NCBI GenBank assembly: GCA_006386115.1
Contig: VFIW01000045.1
Coordinates: 248,001 to 312,000 of the forward strand
DNA: 64,000 nt
Reading direction: 5' to 3'
Origin: Globisporangium splendens
Lineage: Eukaryota > Oomycota > Peronosporomycetes > Pythiales > Pythiaceae
The notes beneath the pieces are model-generated. The model searched no databases and was not told the DNA's origin. It was given only the letters and a program-made list of their open reading frames with translations. How positions within the stretch are numbered: the stretch's first letter is position 1; each line of letters starts with the position of its first letter. This document shows positions 22,168-32,800 of this stretch, in pieces. Both the position numbers and the translations under genes were made by a program.

Positions 22168-23495
22168 CTACTTGCACTTGGCGAAGGCGGAGAAGACGGG
22201 CAGCGACGCGCGTTTGGTCCGTTTGGTCTGCAGTTTCAGCTCGAGACGGCGGCGTCGATACGCTGCCTGGAGCCGCAGTACTGCGGCGTACGCAGCACTC
22301 TCCGTGTGCGAGACGAACGCGCCGATCGCTGGCGGCGTGTACATGATCCGATAGTGCTTCAAGCTATAGTAAAAGTTCTCGCAGCGCTGCATGTCGAAGC
22401 ACTCGATCCACTCGTCTTCTGCGAGCAGCTTGTCGCGCACGCACTGACGGCTCCGTTTTTCCAGTTCCAACCGCGCCGCGACGTCATTGAGCAGCGCATC
22501 CTGGATGAGCTCCTGGATCACGCCGGAGATGCTCGTGACATTGGCTCCGTCAAAACCTCCAGGTCGTGTCAGCGTAATTGACTGCATCAGCCGGTTGTAA
22601 AAATACTCGATGCCCTCTGGAGTCTCGACACGGAACCACACATTCGCTTGCGGGGTCCGCCTCGGAGGCGCCACGAGCTTTTGGATGTCTGTATATGCGG
22701 GAAACGCTGGGAGACAGTGGTGCATCATGTGAACGTACTTGGCACAGGTAGCCGCCCAGTCACGGAGACACGCGTACGCGTGCATGCGGTTCGTCCAGCA
22801 ACGATGCGAGTCTGGCGTCGCGAATGCTTGCTCCAGTAGCTGCTGGATGCGATCGAGATGATCGGGCGAGAGAGCGTAGGGCTTTGTGAACAGTCCCGTG
22901 GGTTCGTTCGTTGCAACCCATTCCCAGCCGCTCGTGTGCGCGTCAATGTTCTTGACGATCCAGAGTCCCCAGACGTTGCACCATATTGTCGCTGCAGTGG
23001 AATTACTACGATTATTGGACGGCATGGGGATGTTGAAAAGCAGCAGCACGGCTTCGACCGTGGCGAGAATCGCTGGGTGCGGCAGCAAATCCCAGGACAG
23101 TGGGTCCACAAAGTCCTTTTTCGTCTTTTCCTGCAACGCGATGATGCATTCGTCCACCTTGGCCACTGTGAAACACGCAACAAAGCCACATTATTGGCTG
23201 ATTGGAGCACTCAGTTCATCAAGCATGTGATTATTTGTTTGGGACGAAAGAAATGAGATACTCTACCGATGTTCGCCGCCTCGAAGTATCCCCAGGTTGG
23301 GCTCATGTAGGTGCGTTTCGCGTGAATCTCATGGCGCAACGCTGCTTCTGCTTCTTCTCGCGGCGAAGACGAAAAGGCAATGGCAGCGATTGCACGCTCG
23401 AGGTGCTCGTACAGCGCCTTCTCGACACCATTCGCTGGCTCAGCACATCCAAAGTGCTGCGTCCACACGGATCGAAGAAGGTTGCTGCTACTCAT
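22168..23495 (-). CDS. WW-like and IQ-motif protein, function unknown
   Basis: Two exons (23495-23267 and 23165-22168) encode 408 residues. Near residue 260 the sequence VWFRVETPEGIEYFYNRL followed by SITLTRPGGF is a WW domain, which normally binds proline-rich ligands. About 80 residues later WIECFDMQRCENFYYS with a later YTPP looks like a second, degenerate WW. Close to the C-terminus AVLRLQAAYRRRRLELKLQ is an IQ motif, a calmodulin or myosin-light-chain binding helix. The N-terminal 200 residues are helical with many Trp residues and match nothing I know. WW plus IQ proteins are common in stramenopiles and in flagellated protists. The start at 23495 (MSSSNLL) is preferred over an upstream Met. 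Confidence 0.72.
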
Positions 23496-23618
23496 GCCGA
23501 CGGAATGATGCGCTATGTCAAAGAGAGCGAGCAACAGCAACGAGTATGTATTTATACGTCACCCTTGTGGGTTATTCTTGCTCTTACTGGCGGGAGATGC
23601 TTGCGCATTGCTTCGTTC

Positions 23619-26198
23619 TTACCAAGGCTCCACCTTCGCGCCCGTGCCGTCGTCCTTGCCTGTGGCGAAGACGCCAATGGCCTGGACGAGAGCGCGGGTC
23701 TTGAGCAGCATCTCCTCGTACTCGTCGTCAGTGTCCGAGAGCGCGATGACCGCTCCGCCGGCGCCGAGCGCCACGCGCTGCTTCGTGACCACGGCTGTGC
23801 GGATGATGATGTTGAGGTCGCAGCTGCCGTCAAGCGAGAGGAAGCCCAGAGCACCAGAGTACACACCGCGCGGACCCTGCTCCAATTGCCGGATGATCTG
23901 CATCGTGCGCTTCTTGGGAGCGCCAGTCATTGAGCCGCCGGGAAACGTGGCCTTCAGCACGTCGACCACATCGGCGTCCACGCGGCGCTGGCCGCGCACC
24001 GTCGTGACCAGTTGGTGCACCGTCGCGTAGGTCTCGACAGCCATAAGCTTGGGCACGTGGACGCTCCCGATTTGTGCGACGATCCCGAAATCGTTGCGCA
24101 CCAAGTCGGCGATCATCATGTTCTCGGCGCGGTCCTTGGCGCACTGCGCGAGTTCCATTGCGATTTCGGTGTCCTCCTTCGCCGTCGCGCCGCGGCGACG
24201 CGTGCCTTTAATGGGCTTGGACTCCATCCACCTGTCGCTGCCCATGCGAAGGAACCGCTCGGGTGATGAGCAGCAAATCGCGTACGTCTCGGCCATGCCA
24301 CGTGCTTGCTCGGCAGATGGGGGTGATTGAGACTGAGAGCTGGCAAAGTGGCCGCTTGGGTTGCTCAAGTAGAAGCCTGCGTACGGCGCTGGGTTGCGCG
24401 CACGGAGGACCTTGTAGAAGCCCAGGGGGTCTTTCATCGCGTAGGAAGCCTCCAGTTGGTTCGTGAGGCACACTTCGTACGTCTCGCCGTCGCGGATAAG
24501 CCGCTGGATCTCGTGGATGTCGCGCACGTATTGCTCTCGACTCCGCGACGGATGGAACACGACAGGGGATGCACTGTTGGTGGTAGCGGCGGTTGCAGAC
24601 GCAGAGTTTGAGGTCTGGGAAACGAAATCAACTGCGAGCTCTCGGACTTGTTTCGCTACGAGCGAATGCCATTGCGACGTTGCAGCGTCACTTGTGGCGT
24701 CCGACTTGCTCACGGAGACCGAGTACACGTCGCCATCTCGATGGTCGAACACGAGCGTGCGATCTGCGAACAGGAACGAGGCGTCGGGCACGTGCTCGCC
24801 GTCCTCGAGCCGCTTGGTGATGGCGTCTGCGATCGCAGCAGCACTGGGATCCTTAGGTTGTTGATGCTTCTCCAGTCCGCTACCGAGTGCTTCGTAGCCA
24901 AAGTATCCGACAAAACCGCCTCGAAAGGCAAATGGGATCTCAGTATCGATACTAGCCTCAGTAGCATCGTCGTCATTGCCATGGAACTCCACTTTGTGCG
25001 CTTGGAAAGTCGTCATTTGCGTCCGCAGATGCGTCAGGATGTCCGTGTCGCGGTACAACACGGTCTCGCCGTCAGCTTCGTACACGCGCAGCAGGTTTTC
25101 CAGCACGCAATACTCGACACAGGCGCTCAGCGGCCCCGTGTTGTCGCCCATAAGCGAGAACCGCGAAGTCGCTTGCTGTGCTGGTGAGCTCGCATCGTAG
25201 TTGCTGCTATCGAGCCAAAACGACCGCGGCGCGTCGGCGTACAAGTCACCGAACACTTGCTGGGCGAACGCGAGCGATGCGAGTCCCTTTGACGCGACGT
25301 GCACGCGCACTTTGTACTCGGGCTCTTTCTCGCTGTTCGGCAAATCGGCCATGGTGGCGGCTGTTGCTTTTGCCGTGCTGCCGTCGTCCACGGTCATTCG
25401 TTCGAGCGCGTGTGGCTGCAGCTCGCTGTGCTGCAAGTGACAAGGCAATGGCGTCTGCTGCAATGTGAGATCGCGGAAATTCTGCAGCATCTGGTAGCCA
25501 AACGCACTGCAGACGGCTTCGGGATGGAACTGCACGCCGAACTGCGGCTTGGTCGTGTGCTGCAGCCCCATGATCACACCGTCGTCCGTGCGCGCCGTCA
25601 CAACGAGCTCGCTCGGCAGCGATTGCTCGTCCACGACCAGCGAGTGGTACCGCACAACCTCCACGCCATCAGGAACGTGCGAAAACAGCGACGCAATCGA
25701 TTGCTCGCCTTGCTGATGCAACTTCTGCTTGTTCGCTTCAATGTAAACGCGGCTCGTGCGGCCGTGCATCACCTCTTTCGCGTGCACGACCTTGCCGCCG
25801 TACACTTGCGCGAGCCCCTGGTGGCCGAGACATACGCCAAAGAGCGGCACTTGCGCGCAGCGGATCGCGTCGGCGCACATCCCAAAGTCGCTGGGCGTCC
25901 CCGGATGGCCTGGTCCCGGGGAGATCACGAGGTTCACCTTGACGACGCTCTCGGCCTCGCTCTTGGGGAATTGGTGCTGCACGTGGTCCTGGAAGGCGAG
26001 CCACGCCTCGTGCCAGTCGCCCCCAAAGTCGTCGTTGCGGAACACCACGGGTGCCACGCCGTTCACCTGCGCGAGCATCTGGTAGAGGTTGTACGTGTAC
26101 GAGTCGTAGTTGTCGATCAGCAGCGTCACGACGCGCGCCGACATGCTCCGCGGCGGCAGCATCGCCACCATTTTCGCGCGGCTTCTCTCTTGTGCCAC
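23619..26198 (-). CDS. Aminodeoxychorismate synthase, fused PabA-PabB
   Basis: A single exon encodes 859 residues carrying both parts of 4-amino-4-deoxychorismate synthase, which makes the p-aminobenzoate precursor for folate from chorismate and glutamine. Residues about 24-250 are the class I glutamine amidotransferase (PabA): LIDNYDSYTYNLYQ, VISPGPGHPG, the catalytic Cys123 in GVCLGHQG and His225/Glu227 in FHPEAV. The remainder is PabB: PYAGFYLSNPSGHF, SSPERFLRM, the PIKGTRRRG motif near residue 662, DRAENMMIADLVRNDFG, FPGGSMTGAPKKRTM and GALGFLSLDGSCDLNIIIRT. The Lys in PIKGT is what separates PabB from anthranilate synthase (PIAGT), so this is a folate enzyme, not a Trp enzyme. The fused layout matches fungi, plants and apicomplexans. 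Confidence 0.95.
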   Translation of the reverse strand: MAQERSRAKMVAMLPPRSMSARVVTLLIDNYDSYTYNLYQMLAQVNGVAPVVFRNDDFGGDWHEAWLAFQDHVQHQFPKSEAESVVKVNLVISPGPGHPGTPSDFGMCADAIRCAQVPLFGVCLGHQGLAQVYGGKVVHAKEVMHGRTSRVYIEANKQKLHQQGEQSIASLFSHVPDGVEVVRYHSLVVDEQSLPSELVVTARTDDGVIMGLQHTTKPQFGVQFHPEAVCSAFGYQMLQNFRDLTLQQTPLPCHLQHSELQPHALERMTVDDGSTAKATAATMADLPNSEKEPEYKVRVHVASKGLASLAFAQQVFGDLYADAPRSFWLDSSNYDASSPAQQATSRFSLMGDNTGPLSACVEYCVLENLLRVYEADGETVLYRDTDILTHLRTQMTTFQAHKVEFHGNDDDATEASIDTEIPFAFRGGFVGYFGYEALGSGLEKHQQPKDPSAAAIADAITKRLEDGEHVPDASFLFADRTLVFDHRDGDVYSVSVSKSDATSDAATSQWHSLVAKQVRELAVDFVSQTSNSASATAATTNSASPVVFHPSRSREQYVRDIHEIQRLIRDGETYEVCLTNQLEASYAMKDPLGFYKVLRARNPAPYAGFYLSNPSGHFASSQSQSPPSAEQARGMAETYAICCSSPERFLRMGSDRWMESKPIKGTRRRGATAKEDTEIAMELAQCAKDRAENMMIADLVRNDFGIVAQIGSVHVPKLMAVETYATVHQLVTTVRGQRRVDADVVDVLKATFPGGSMTGAPKKRTMQIIRQLEQGPRGVYSGALGFLSLDGSCDLNIIIRTAVVTKQRVALGAGGAVIALSDTDDEYEEMLLKTRALVQAIGVFATGKDDGTGAKVEPW

Positions 26199-26512
26199 AA
26201 AGAATTTCTTCCTTTGCGCAAGGAGCGTCTGCTGGGCACAACAGTTCTGTGGTGCACTGATTTTAGATATTATACAGCCAATCAGCGATGGCTTGGATGC
26301 TTAATCAGCCAATCAGATCGAAGTTAAGCACGTGAAACCGTTTGAAACGGCGTGCGAGGAGCTCCATTCACTTGATGGTACAGTACCTACCAGTGCGACG
26401 CACCAAACCGAATGAGATGGACGGTTGTAACAACACGCAATTTGCGACTATCTATTCAATTGATGCACCATATTTGTTATGCAAATGCGTTTCTCTGTGA
26501 TGCTGGCTGCGC
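26199..26512. promoter_or_regulatory. Promoter region of the PabAB gene with two CCAAT boxes
   Basis: A 314 bp spacer upstream of the aminodeoxychorismate synthase. It contains two copies of AGCCAATCAG, near 26277 and 26307, about 80 and 110 bp before the start codon. The motif fits NF-Y-type CCAAT boxes. It also takes in the 3' end of the FKBP gene. Confidence 0.4.
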
Positions 26513-27931
26513 TCACACGCTGTTCTTTCGTCGTCGCTTCTTGCCGCCTTGCTTGGTCTTCTTCTCGTCGGGCTTCTTCTCCTTGATGCGCTTGCGCTGG
26601 AACGCGCTCGGCAGCGGCATCTCGTCCTTGCCGACGGCTTCGCGCTTGCGCTTGCCGATGCGCACGAGCTCGACTTCAAAGTACAACGTCGAGTTCGGCG
26701 GGATCTTGCCGCCCTTGCCGTTCTCGCCGTACGCGAGCTCCGATGGGATCGTCAGGAAACGGAGACCGCCGGCTCGCATCGTCGCCAGTCCTTCTTCCCA
26801 GCCTGCGATGACCGAGCCTGTGCCGTAATTCGTGGTGAGCATACCCTTACCAAACACCAGACCTTCCTTGCCCAGCTTGCCCAGGTACTTGACCGTCACC
26901 ATTTCGCCAATGTCAGCGAGTCTGCCCTTCCCAATCCGGGAATCACGGATGATCAGGCCACTCTTGGTCGTGATCTCAGTACCAGTCATTGCTTCATACT
27001 CCTTTGCGATCGCTTCACGCGCTTTGAGATCCGCTTTCTTTGCGGCTTCTTTCTCTTCGACGGACGCTGCATACGCTTCTTTTTTCTCCTTCTTCTCCTG
27101 CTTTTCCTTGTCGCGCTTTTCCTTCTTTGCTTTCTTCAACGCAGCCTCATTCGCCAACTGTGCCGCGCTCTTTCCATCATTGCCATCAACATCTTCGTTG
27201 TCGTCGCTTTCAACGTCATGTTCGTCCTGATCCTCGTGTTCCTCGTGCGCTTCGTCGTCACTGTTCTCGCCCGTTTCTGATGATGCGTGCTTGGCTTTCT
27301 TCTTCCTGTTACGGTTCGCACGTTTTCGCTTTTTACCATTTCCACCATCTTTCTCCTGCGCAATTGCAAGCGCTTCGTCGAGCGCCGCTTCCTGGCGCGC
27401 CATCTCTGCAATGTCCTTTTCGATGTTCTCTTCGCGCTCGGCCTGTTTCTTCTTCTTTCTCTCCTCCGCGATCTTCTCGCGTCTCTCTTTCTCGGCTGCG
27501 GCAGCCGCAAGCGCCTCTTGCTTAGCCTTTCCAATCTCTGCTGCAGCCGTTGTCGCTGCTTCCGCTGCACTCAGTCCCATTTTCTTGAGCTTGCTTTTCT
27601 TCTTCTTGAGTGCTGCGCGACTCGCTCCCTTCATCTCCTGCTTGCTGCTCAGCTCCTCCTTCACGAGATCGCCTTCCTCCATGTGGTCTCGCGCGCTAAT
27701 CGAGCTAAAGAGATCCGTTTGCGTCTGGTGCCACGGGTGGTCCACGCCCCACGTCTTGTCGGCGCGGCCGTAGCCACCGACGTTGACGCGCATGTCGGCA
27801 GCGAATCGTCCCGTGCGCGCGCCGGCAAGGGAGCGCACGCCCTTGTTTGCGACGATGGACGAGTCGCTCGCCACGACGATCTCGTCGGCCTCATTGCCCT
27901 TCCGCTTGTCCTTCCTGCGCATCAACACCAT
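26513..27931 (-). CDS. FKBP-type peptidyl-prolyl isomerase, nuclear type
   Basis: A single exon encodes about 472 residues from the preferred start at 27931 (MVLMRRKDKRK); an in-frame Met at 27958 adds nine. The N-terminal 330 residues are highly charged, with Lys/Glu coiled-coil stretches, basic clusters (KKRKRANRNRKKK) and an acidic tract (HEEHEDQDEHDVESDDNED), as in nucleolar FKBPs. Near residue 120 there is a Lys-rich KKKKSKLKKMG segment. The C-terminal domain is an FKBP: SGLIIRDSRIGKG, VTVKYLGKLGKEG, VIAGWEEGLATMRAGG, FLTIPSELAYGENGKGG, IPPNSTLYFEVELVRI. The usual FDxS motif, whose Asp contacts FK506, reads VFGKG, so drug binding may be weak. The C-terminus is a basic tail ending KKRRRKNSV. 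Confidence 0.9.
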   Translation of the reverse strand: MVLMRRKDKRKGNEADEIVVASDSSIVANKGVRSLAGARTGRFAADMRVNVGGYGRADKTWGVDHPWHQTQTDLFSSISARDHMEEGDLVKEELSSKQEMKGASRAALKKKKSKLKKMGLSAAEAATTAAAEIGKAKQEALAAAAAEKERREKIAEERKKKKQAEREENIEKDIAEMARQEAALDEALAIAQEKDGGNGKKRKRANRNRKKKAKHASSETGENSDDEAHEEHEDQDEHDVESDDNEDVDGNDGKSAAQLANEAALKKAKKEKRDKEKQEKKEKKEAYAASVEEKEAAKKADLKAREAIAKEYEAMTGTEITTKSGLIIRDSRIGKGRLADIGEMVTVKYLGKLGKEGLVFGKGMLTTNYGTGSVIAGWEEGLATMRAGGLRFLTIPSELAYGENGKGGKIPPNSTLYFEVELVRIGKRKREAVGKDEMPLPSAFQRKRIKEKKPDEKKTKQGGKKRRRKNSV

Positions 27932-28667
27932 GGCTGCTGCTCTCTGGGACGTCCACAAAGCCCAGCGCCTTCGGATTCTCTTGCTGGACCGGTATGTTGC
28001 TTGCGCTGCTTTTCGTGTGAGCTCTTGGACACCAATAGATGGCGCCGTCTGAGTCCAGGCTCCGACTCAGACTAGTCGAGGTGTTTTAAACACTGTCCCT
28101 AGACAATGGTTCAACAATACTGTACTGCACCAAGTATCAGTTATGTGTCCGTTGAAGTGATGCGGTACCGTAAATCTGACAACAGACCAACACTCTGGAT
28201 GGGATCTGTTGTGCAGTCATCCAATTGCTTGGCTCTCAATGTGCATGGCCATCTTCGCTCAAGTCCTCTGTTATAACCACTCCTCTTTGCAGCGTCTAGG
28301 TGTGCATGCTTGAGAGAGAGAGAGACGAGGTGGAGTCGGACAGAAGTGTCTATCAAAGTGCGACTCGTGGCTGTCCACCTGCAGTTACCCTCGTGTCACA
28401 GCTGGTTGAGCCTTGATCTTGATCTTATCCGAAACGCAGCAGCGTCCGACATTCACATGTCGTCCGCATTGAATGATCGTGAAGCTCTTACGTGAGTGGA
28501 GCCTTCTTATGGCAGTTTGAGGGAGACGTGCCCAGGTGATGCTGCGATTGCACTCCTATTTACGGCCACAACTGCGAGCCCAAAAAAGCCCCACGTAACA
28601 GACAAGGCTTCTGAAAAAAATGCCACGCATGAATTGAGTTCACACTCGAAGAAGTCTGTTTGTTTCG
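27932..28667. promoter_or_regulatory. Divergent region between FKBP and RING genes
   Basis: This 736 bp region contains the two promoters. A short GA run lies near 28313-28324. No gene is supported here. Confidence 0.4.
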
Positions 28668-29714
28668 GTGCTAAGCACTGCGAGCATATCGATAACCACG
28701 CGCAGTTTGCCTTCGCTCACACCCGTGAGCGTCGCCCAGACGCCACCCGCTGCGGGAACGAATCCCATCGATCCGACTGACGGGACAACCGCTTCGACAA
28801 CCACGATGCAAGCGCACACTGAGGTACCAAAGCATGCTGAAAGCGGTTCGCCACCTCCGAGCTACAGTTCGTCGCATTGCACAACTTTATCATCACCATC
28901 ACCTTCACAGCTGGTGGCGGCGGTGTCGTGTGCGCCGTCCTCCTCAAACTCGTATCTCCAGGCAGCACTCAACGAGTCACCAGTCCACACCAAACACGCC
29001 AGCCTCGTCGGCACTATCTCCCAAGATAAGCTGCCGATAAATACCAACGCCAACAATGGTCGCCAGCGCGCGACATCGCTCATGGCCGCCAAGCAGATAC
29101 CGCATCGCCTGGCCATGAACTACAGGGAGCTCGCGCGCGATTTCCGAGCGCTCAAGCCGTTTACGCGGCTTCCCGATGGCACGTACCCACCCGGCACGTG
29201 GTGCGCGTTTTGCGAGATCGGCACACCAAAGACCGTGTTCTTCCCATGTCAGCACAAGTGCGTCTGCGATATGTGCATCAAACTCCACGATATCTGCGCT
29301 GACCGCGCCCGGCCATCCGCGTGGAGGTACTGAGCTACTTAGGCAGCTTCGTGTGTCGTATTGACCTAAGTTTCTCCTTTGCATGTTTATTGTCGTAGCG
29401 CCTGTCCAGTGTGCATGACCGACATCCGCTTGCTCTTGCCGTACATGGGGAAAGAAGAGGACGAGTACTGGAGATGGGTCTCCGAAGTGCAGCCGCCGCT
29501 GCCACCGCATTTCAAGCTCGAGTTCAAGGATGCAGGGAAGCGACTGCGGAAAAGCGTCGTGCTGGCTGAAAATGAGGCACATTCACCGCCTCCAGATCAT
29601 CCAGACCTGGCCAAACAGCCCTCGGGTAGACGCCACACGTGGGATCCGTCCACGCTTGGCCGATCGAAAACTGCCTCAGGCTCTGAGGATCCCAGGAATT
29701 GCACCATCTTGTAA
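28668..29714 (+). CDS. RING finger protein with C-terminal CaaX box
   Basis: Two exons (28668-29326, 29399-29714) encode 324 residues. The first 140 residues are Ser/Thr/Pro-rich and disordered. A C3HC4 RING follows: WCAFCEIGTPKTVFFPCQHK, then CVCDMCIKL, and after the intron ACPVCMTDI. The intron falls inside the RING, between the sixth and seventh metal ligands. RING domains recruit E2 ubiquitin-conjugating enzymes. The tail after the RING is basic and ends RNCTIL at the stop; Cys-Thr-Ile-Leu fits a CaaX box, and the final Leu points to geranylgeranylation. The protein would then be a membrane-anchored ubiquitin ligase. The start could instead be an internal Met (MQAHTEV). It ends 89 bp from the FANCA-like stop, in convergent orientation. 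Confidence 0.8.
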
Positions 29715-29803
29715 GCTTCGAGGCTGAACAAACTTGCAAAAAGATCGCCAGCCATAGAGTAGACAAATAGAATAGATGCATGTTGTTAGGAGCAAAGACC
29801 AAA

Positions 29804-32800
29804 TCAAAACTCATTCGATTCGTCAAAGGTGATCACATGGAGTTGGGGAATCATACTGCTGAGACTCGGCCACGCTTGAAGGACGCGAGACGGGAGCGCA
29901 CTGTCCACAATGTCGACGCGATGAGCGAAGCCGTGCTGCAGTACGACGCGCACTGCATCCACCAAGTGCTCTGCAAAGCTTCTCGTGTGCGTGATCACCT
30001 GGATCCATCGTACTAACGACGAGTCGTCGTCGCCAGTTCCCGACGCGTCCAAGGCGTCAGTCTTCATGGAGTGGACGTGAAGAGCGATTCGAGGAAACTC
30101 GTTCACCCAGATGGAGCTGTTAAGGCCGCAAACCGTTTCCAGTTGTCGCACATCCAAAAGAATGACCGCCACAAGTGCGAGAAGGATCGCGCCAGCCAAA
30201 CCATTCGCAATGGGCGACGACGATGACGATGATGACGATGATGACGACGCGGATGAGGGTTCACGCCAAGAACTAAGCAGCTTCTTCGAAAAAAGCGCGG
30301 ATTGCTGGCACACAGTTGCAACCACGTGAAGGCAGCACAACTGGAATTGAAAATCGAGCTGGTGAATGCTGTGATGGAGGGCTTCCATATTGGGTTCCTG
30401 CGTCGTGGAAGCAAGAAGCGCTCGCTCCCATTCTTCAGCGAAGCAAGTGCCCACGAGTACAAGAGCACCCTCTCCAATCGATTGCATGCTGTCTCGTGCA
30501 TCCGTGTAGTTCTTGGTATCACCAGTACTTGAATCCAAGTGGCAGACTCTAAGGATCCGCTCAGCAATCTCGTGGTGGAACGCGGACAGCTTGTGTGCTT
30601 GTGTGGTCAGCTCAGGAGTCGGGATCCTCTTCCAACGAAACAAAAGCTTTATAAGATGAATACGATACTTCATAATCTCCGCTTCTGTTGGAAAGATATC
30701 AACCGCATTGTGGGCGGCTCTGATAGTATCGCTTGGTGCCTGGGCAAATTGAGCAGGTTCTTGATCAAGCACTTGGTCGCAGAATCGATGCACCCATTCC
30801 AACAGGCTCAGAAATTGTGCGTTGGCTCGATTGTCGGGGTCTTGGGCAAGCGCTTGGATACGGCGATGCTCCAGTCCACACCGACAAATGATGGCGACAG
30901 AGCAGTTGCGAAGAATGTCGATCGCACTTTGCATACTGCTGCTGGTCGCACTAGCAAGGACTTGCGTCAAGTACACGAACATCGCGCGAAGCAGCGACCA
31001 TGGTAGGATCTGGTCGTGGAAGTAGTTCTCCCCAATGTAATTGATCAGCTCAAGTACACTGTTTGCGGGTTGTGAGGGAATCGCGCGACACTGGTGACGA
31101 GCACAGATCTCGAGAACCTCAAAGCCGTGATGACGAAGCTGGTGACTAACATAGCGTCTTCGATCTCTGCTTTCATGCGCTTTCTGGACTGAGTTCATGA
31201 AATAAGCGAGAATCCTCTCGTTTGACCTAGACGGTGAATCCTTCCATCCGAGATCACTCGTGAGGCTCTGGGCACTTGCCTTGTGCATTGAATCATTCAG
31301 CAGCAATAGCATCTGGGCAATCGCGCTGTCTGCTTCTAGCAATTCGTCTTTCTCTTCGCTCTTGATACCGCACTCGCTAACAATTGCTTCAATGAGCCAC
31401 TCCATCACATCTTCCACAGACGCAGCATGGTTCTGGACGATATCTTCGACCACGTCCAGTTGCGCCTGCACCCACTCAGTGTGGCCAGAAACGTTGGATG
31501 CAAGCTGTGACCTCACATCAGACTCACCAAACAGCTTAAGACCATAACGGAACTCGAACTCAAAGAGAGATCTCACGCGATCCTTAATCTTCTTCATTGG
31601 ATCGAGCACCTGGTTGTACCATCGCATCTGCGATATCGCGCAAAAGTTGTCCGCCAAGAGTGAAAGATGGACTTCACGGGAAGGATTCGTTGCAATGGTC
31701 GATCGAAACACAAGCCATGAGACGAAGTCACGCGTTCCTGACTGTAGAGTCTCAGAATGAAGCAGTGCCAGCACAGTCGATGCTTGTGTATCCATCGATA
31801 CGGCAGCAAGTGCTCGAAGGATGCTTGTGTAAAATAGACTCCTTTTGATCATGCGCTCATTACGCGAGTCGCTTTGAACAGCGTCACTGCCCCCATCCTC
31901 CACGAGGTGTGTATCGTCGATCTGCTGCAAGAAGCGAACCGAATCCGCGCGATCATTCTTGCTTGCATTTTCTGATCGTGCTAGGAGCGCAGCCAAGACA
32001 GCACACAGACAGCTCGTCTCGAGCAACAAGGTCTCGTCTTGAAGCGACCTTGTCCACGAGACTTGCAAAATGCAGAACTGCGTGAACGCTTCCAGCACAT
32101 CGGCCTCCGATTGACTTTCGCCCTTTAGTTCTTTCGATTCGAGGTCTTGCGAGGATGACGTTCGCACCAGCAAAGGCACCAGGTACGCGAAAAACGCATC
32201 GAGTTGACTGAGTCCCAGGACTCCAACCACTTTCATGCATCCATCTCCCCACAAACTCCGCATTGGCGATACTGACGGAGCAGCACTGTTCGGTTGGCTC
32301 GCAAAACCAGCAACACTGTACGCCAAGGAGCTTAATGCAGACTCAAGTGCAGACGTGAGCATCTCCATTTGCGCTGGTGGAACTTTCTTTCGCGATGGCA
32401 ACAACGCAGCCTCGCTTTCATCTGAGCGTAGTTCATGCTGCAAACTCTCAACGGCGTGACTCAATCCTTTCCCGATCTCTTGACGTTGTCGCTTGTAGCT
32501 TCGTTTCCGATGGAATCTGGTCTGTCTGGTGTGAACCCAGTCTTCGACTTTCGACAGAAACTGAGCATATTCTTGAAGCGAGATCACGCCGGTGGTAGCG
32601 AGCGCGTGGACAAACGATGCGTGCGCCAGCACTTTGGTTTCCGGTTGACTATTTGAAATGACTGCATCCTTCCCACTGGTAGCTTCATCGATATCCTCAA
32701 GACCGTCGTACTCAATATCGAGACAGCACGGCACGAATTCTTGCTTCCAAAGCTGCGGCTGGAACATCTGCCACTGTCGTAACTGGGGTGATAATTTCTT

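Noticed and set aside
25299..26327. Plus-strand frame of 342 codons opposite the aminodeoxychorismate synthase
   Set aside because: It is His/Arg/Leu-rich, the usual shadow of a GC-rich coding strand, while the minus strand has full enzyme motifs.
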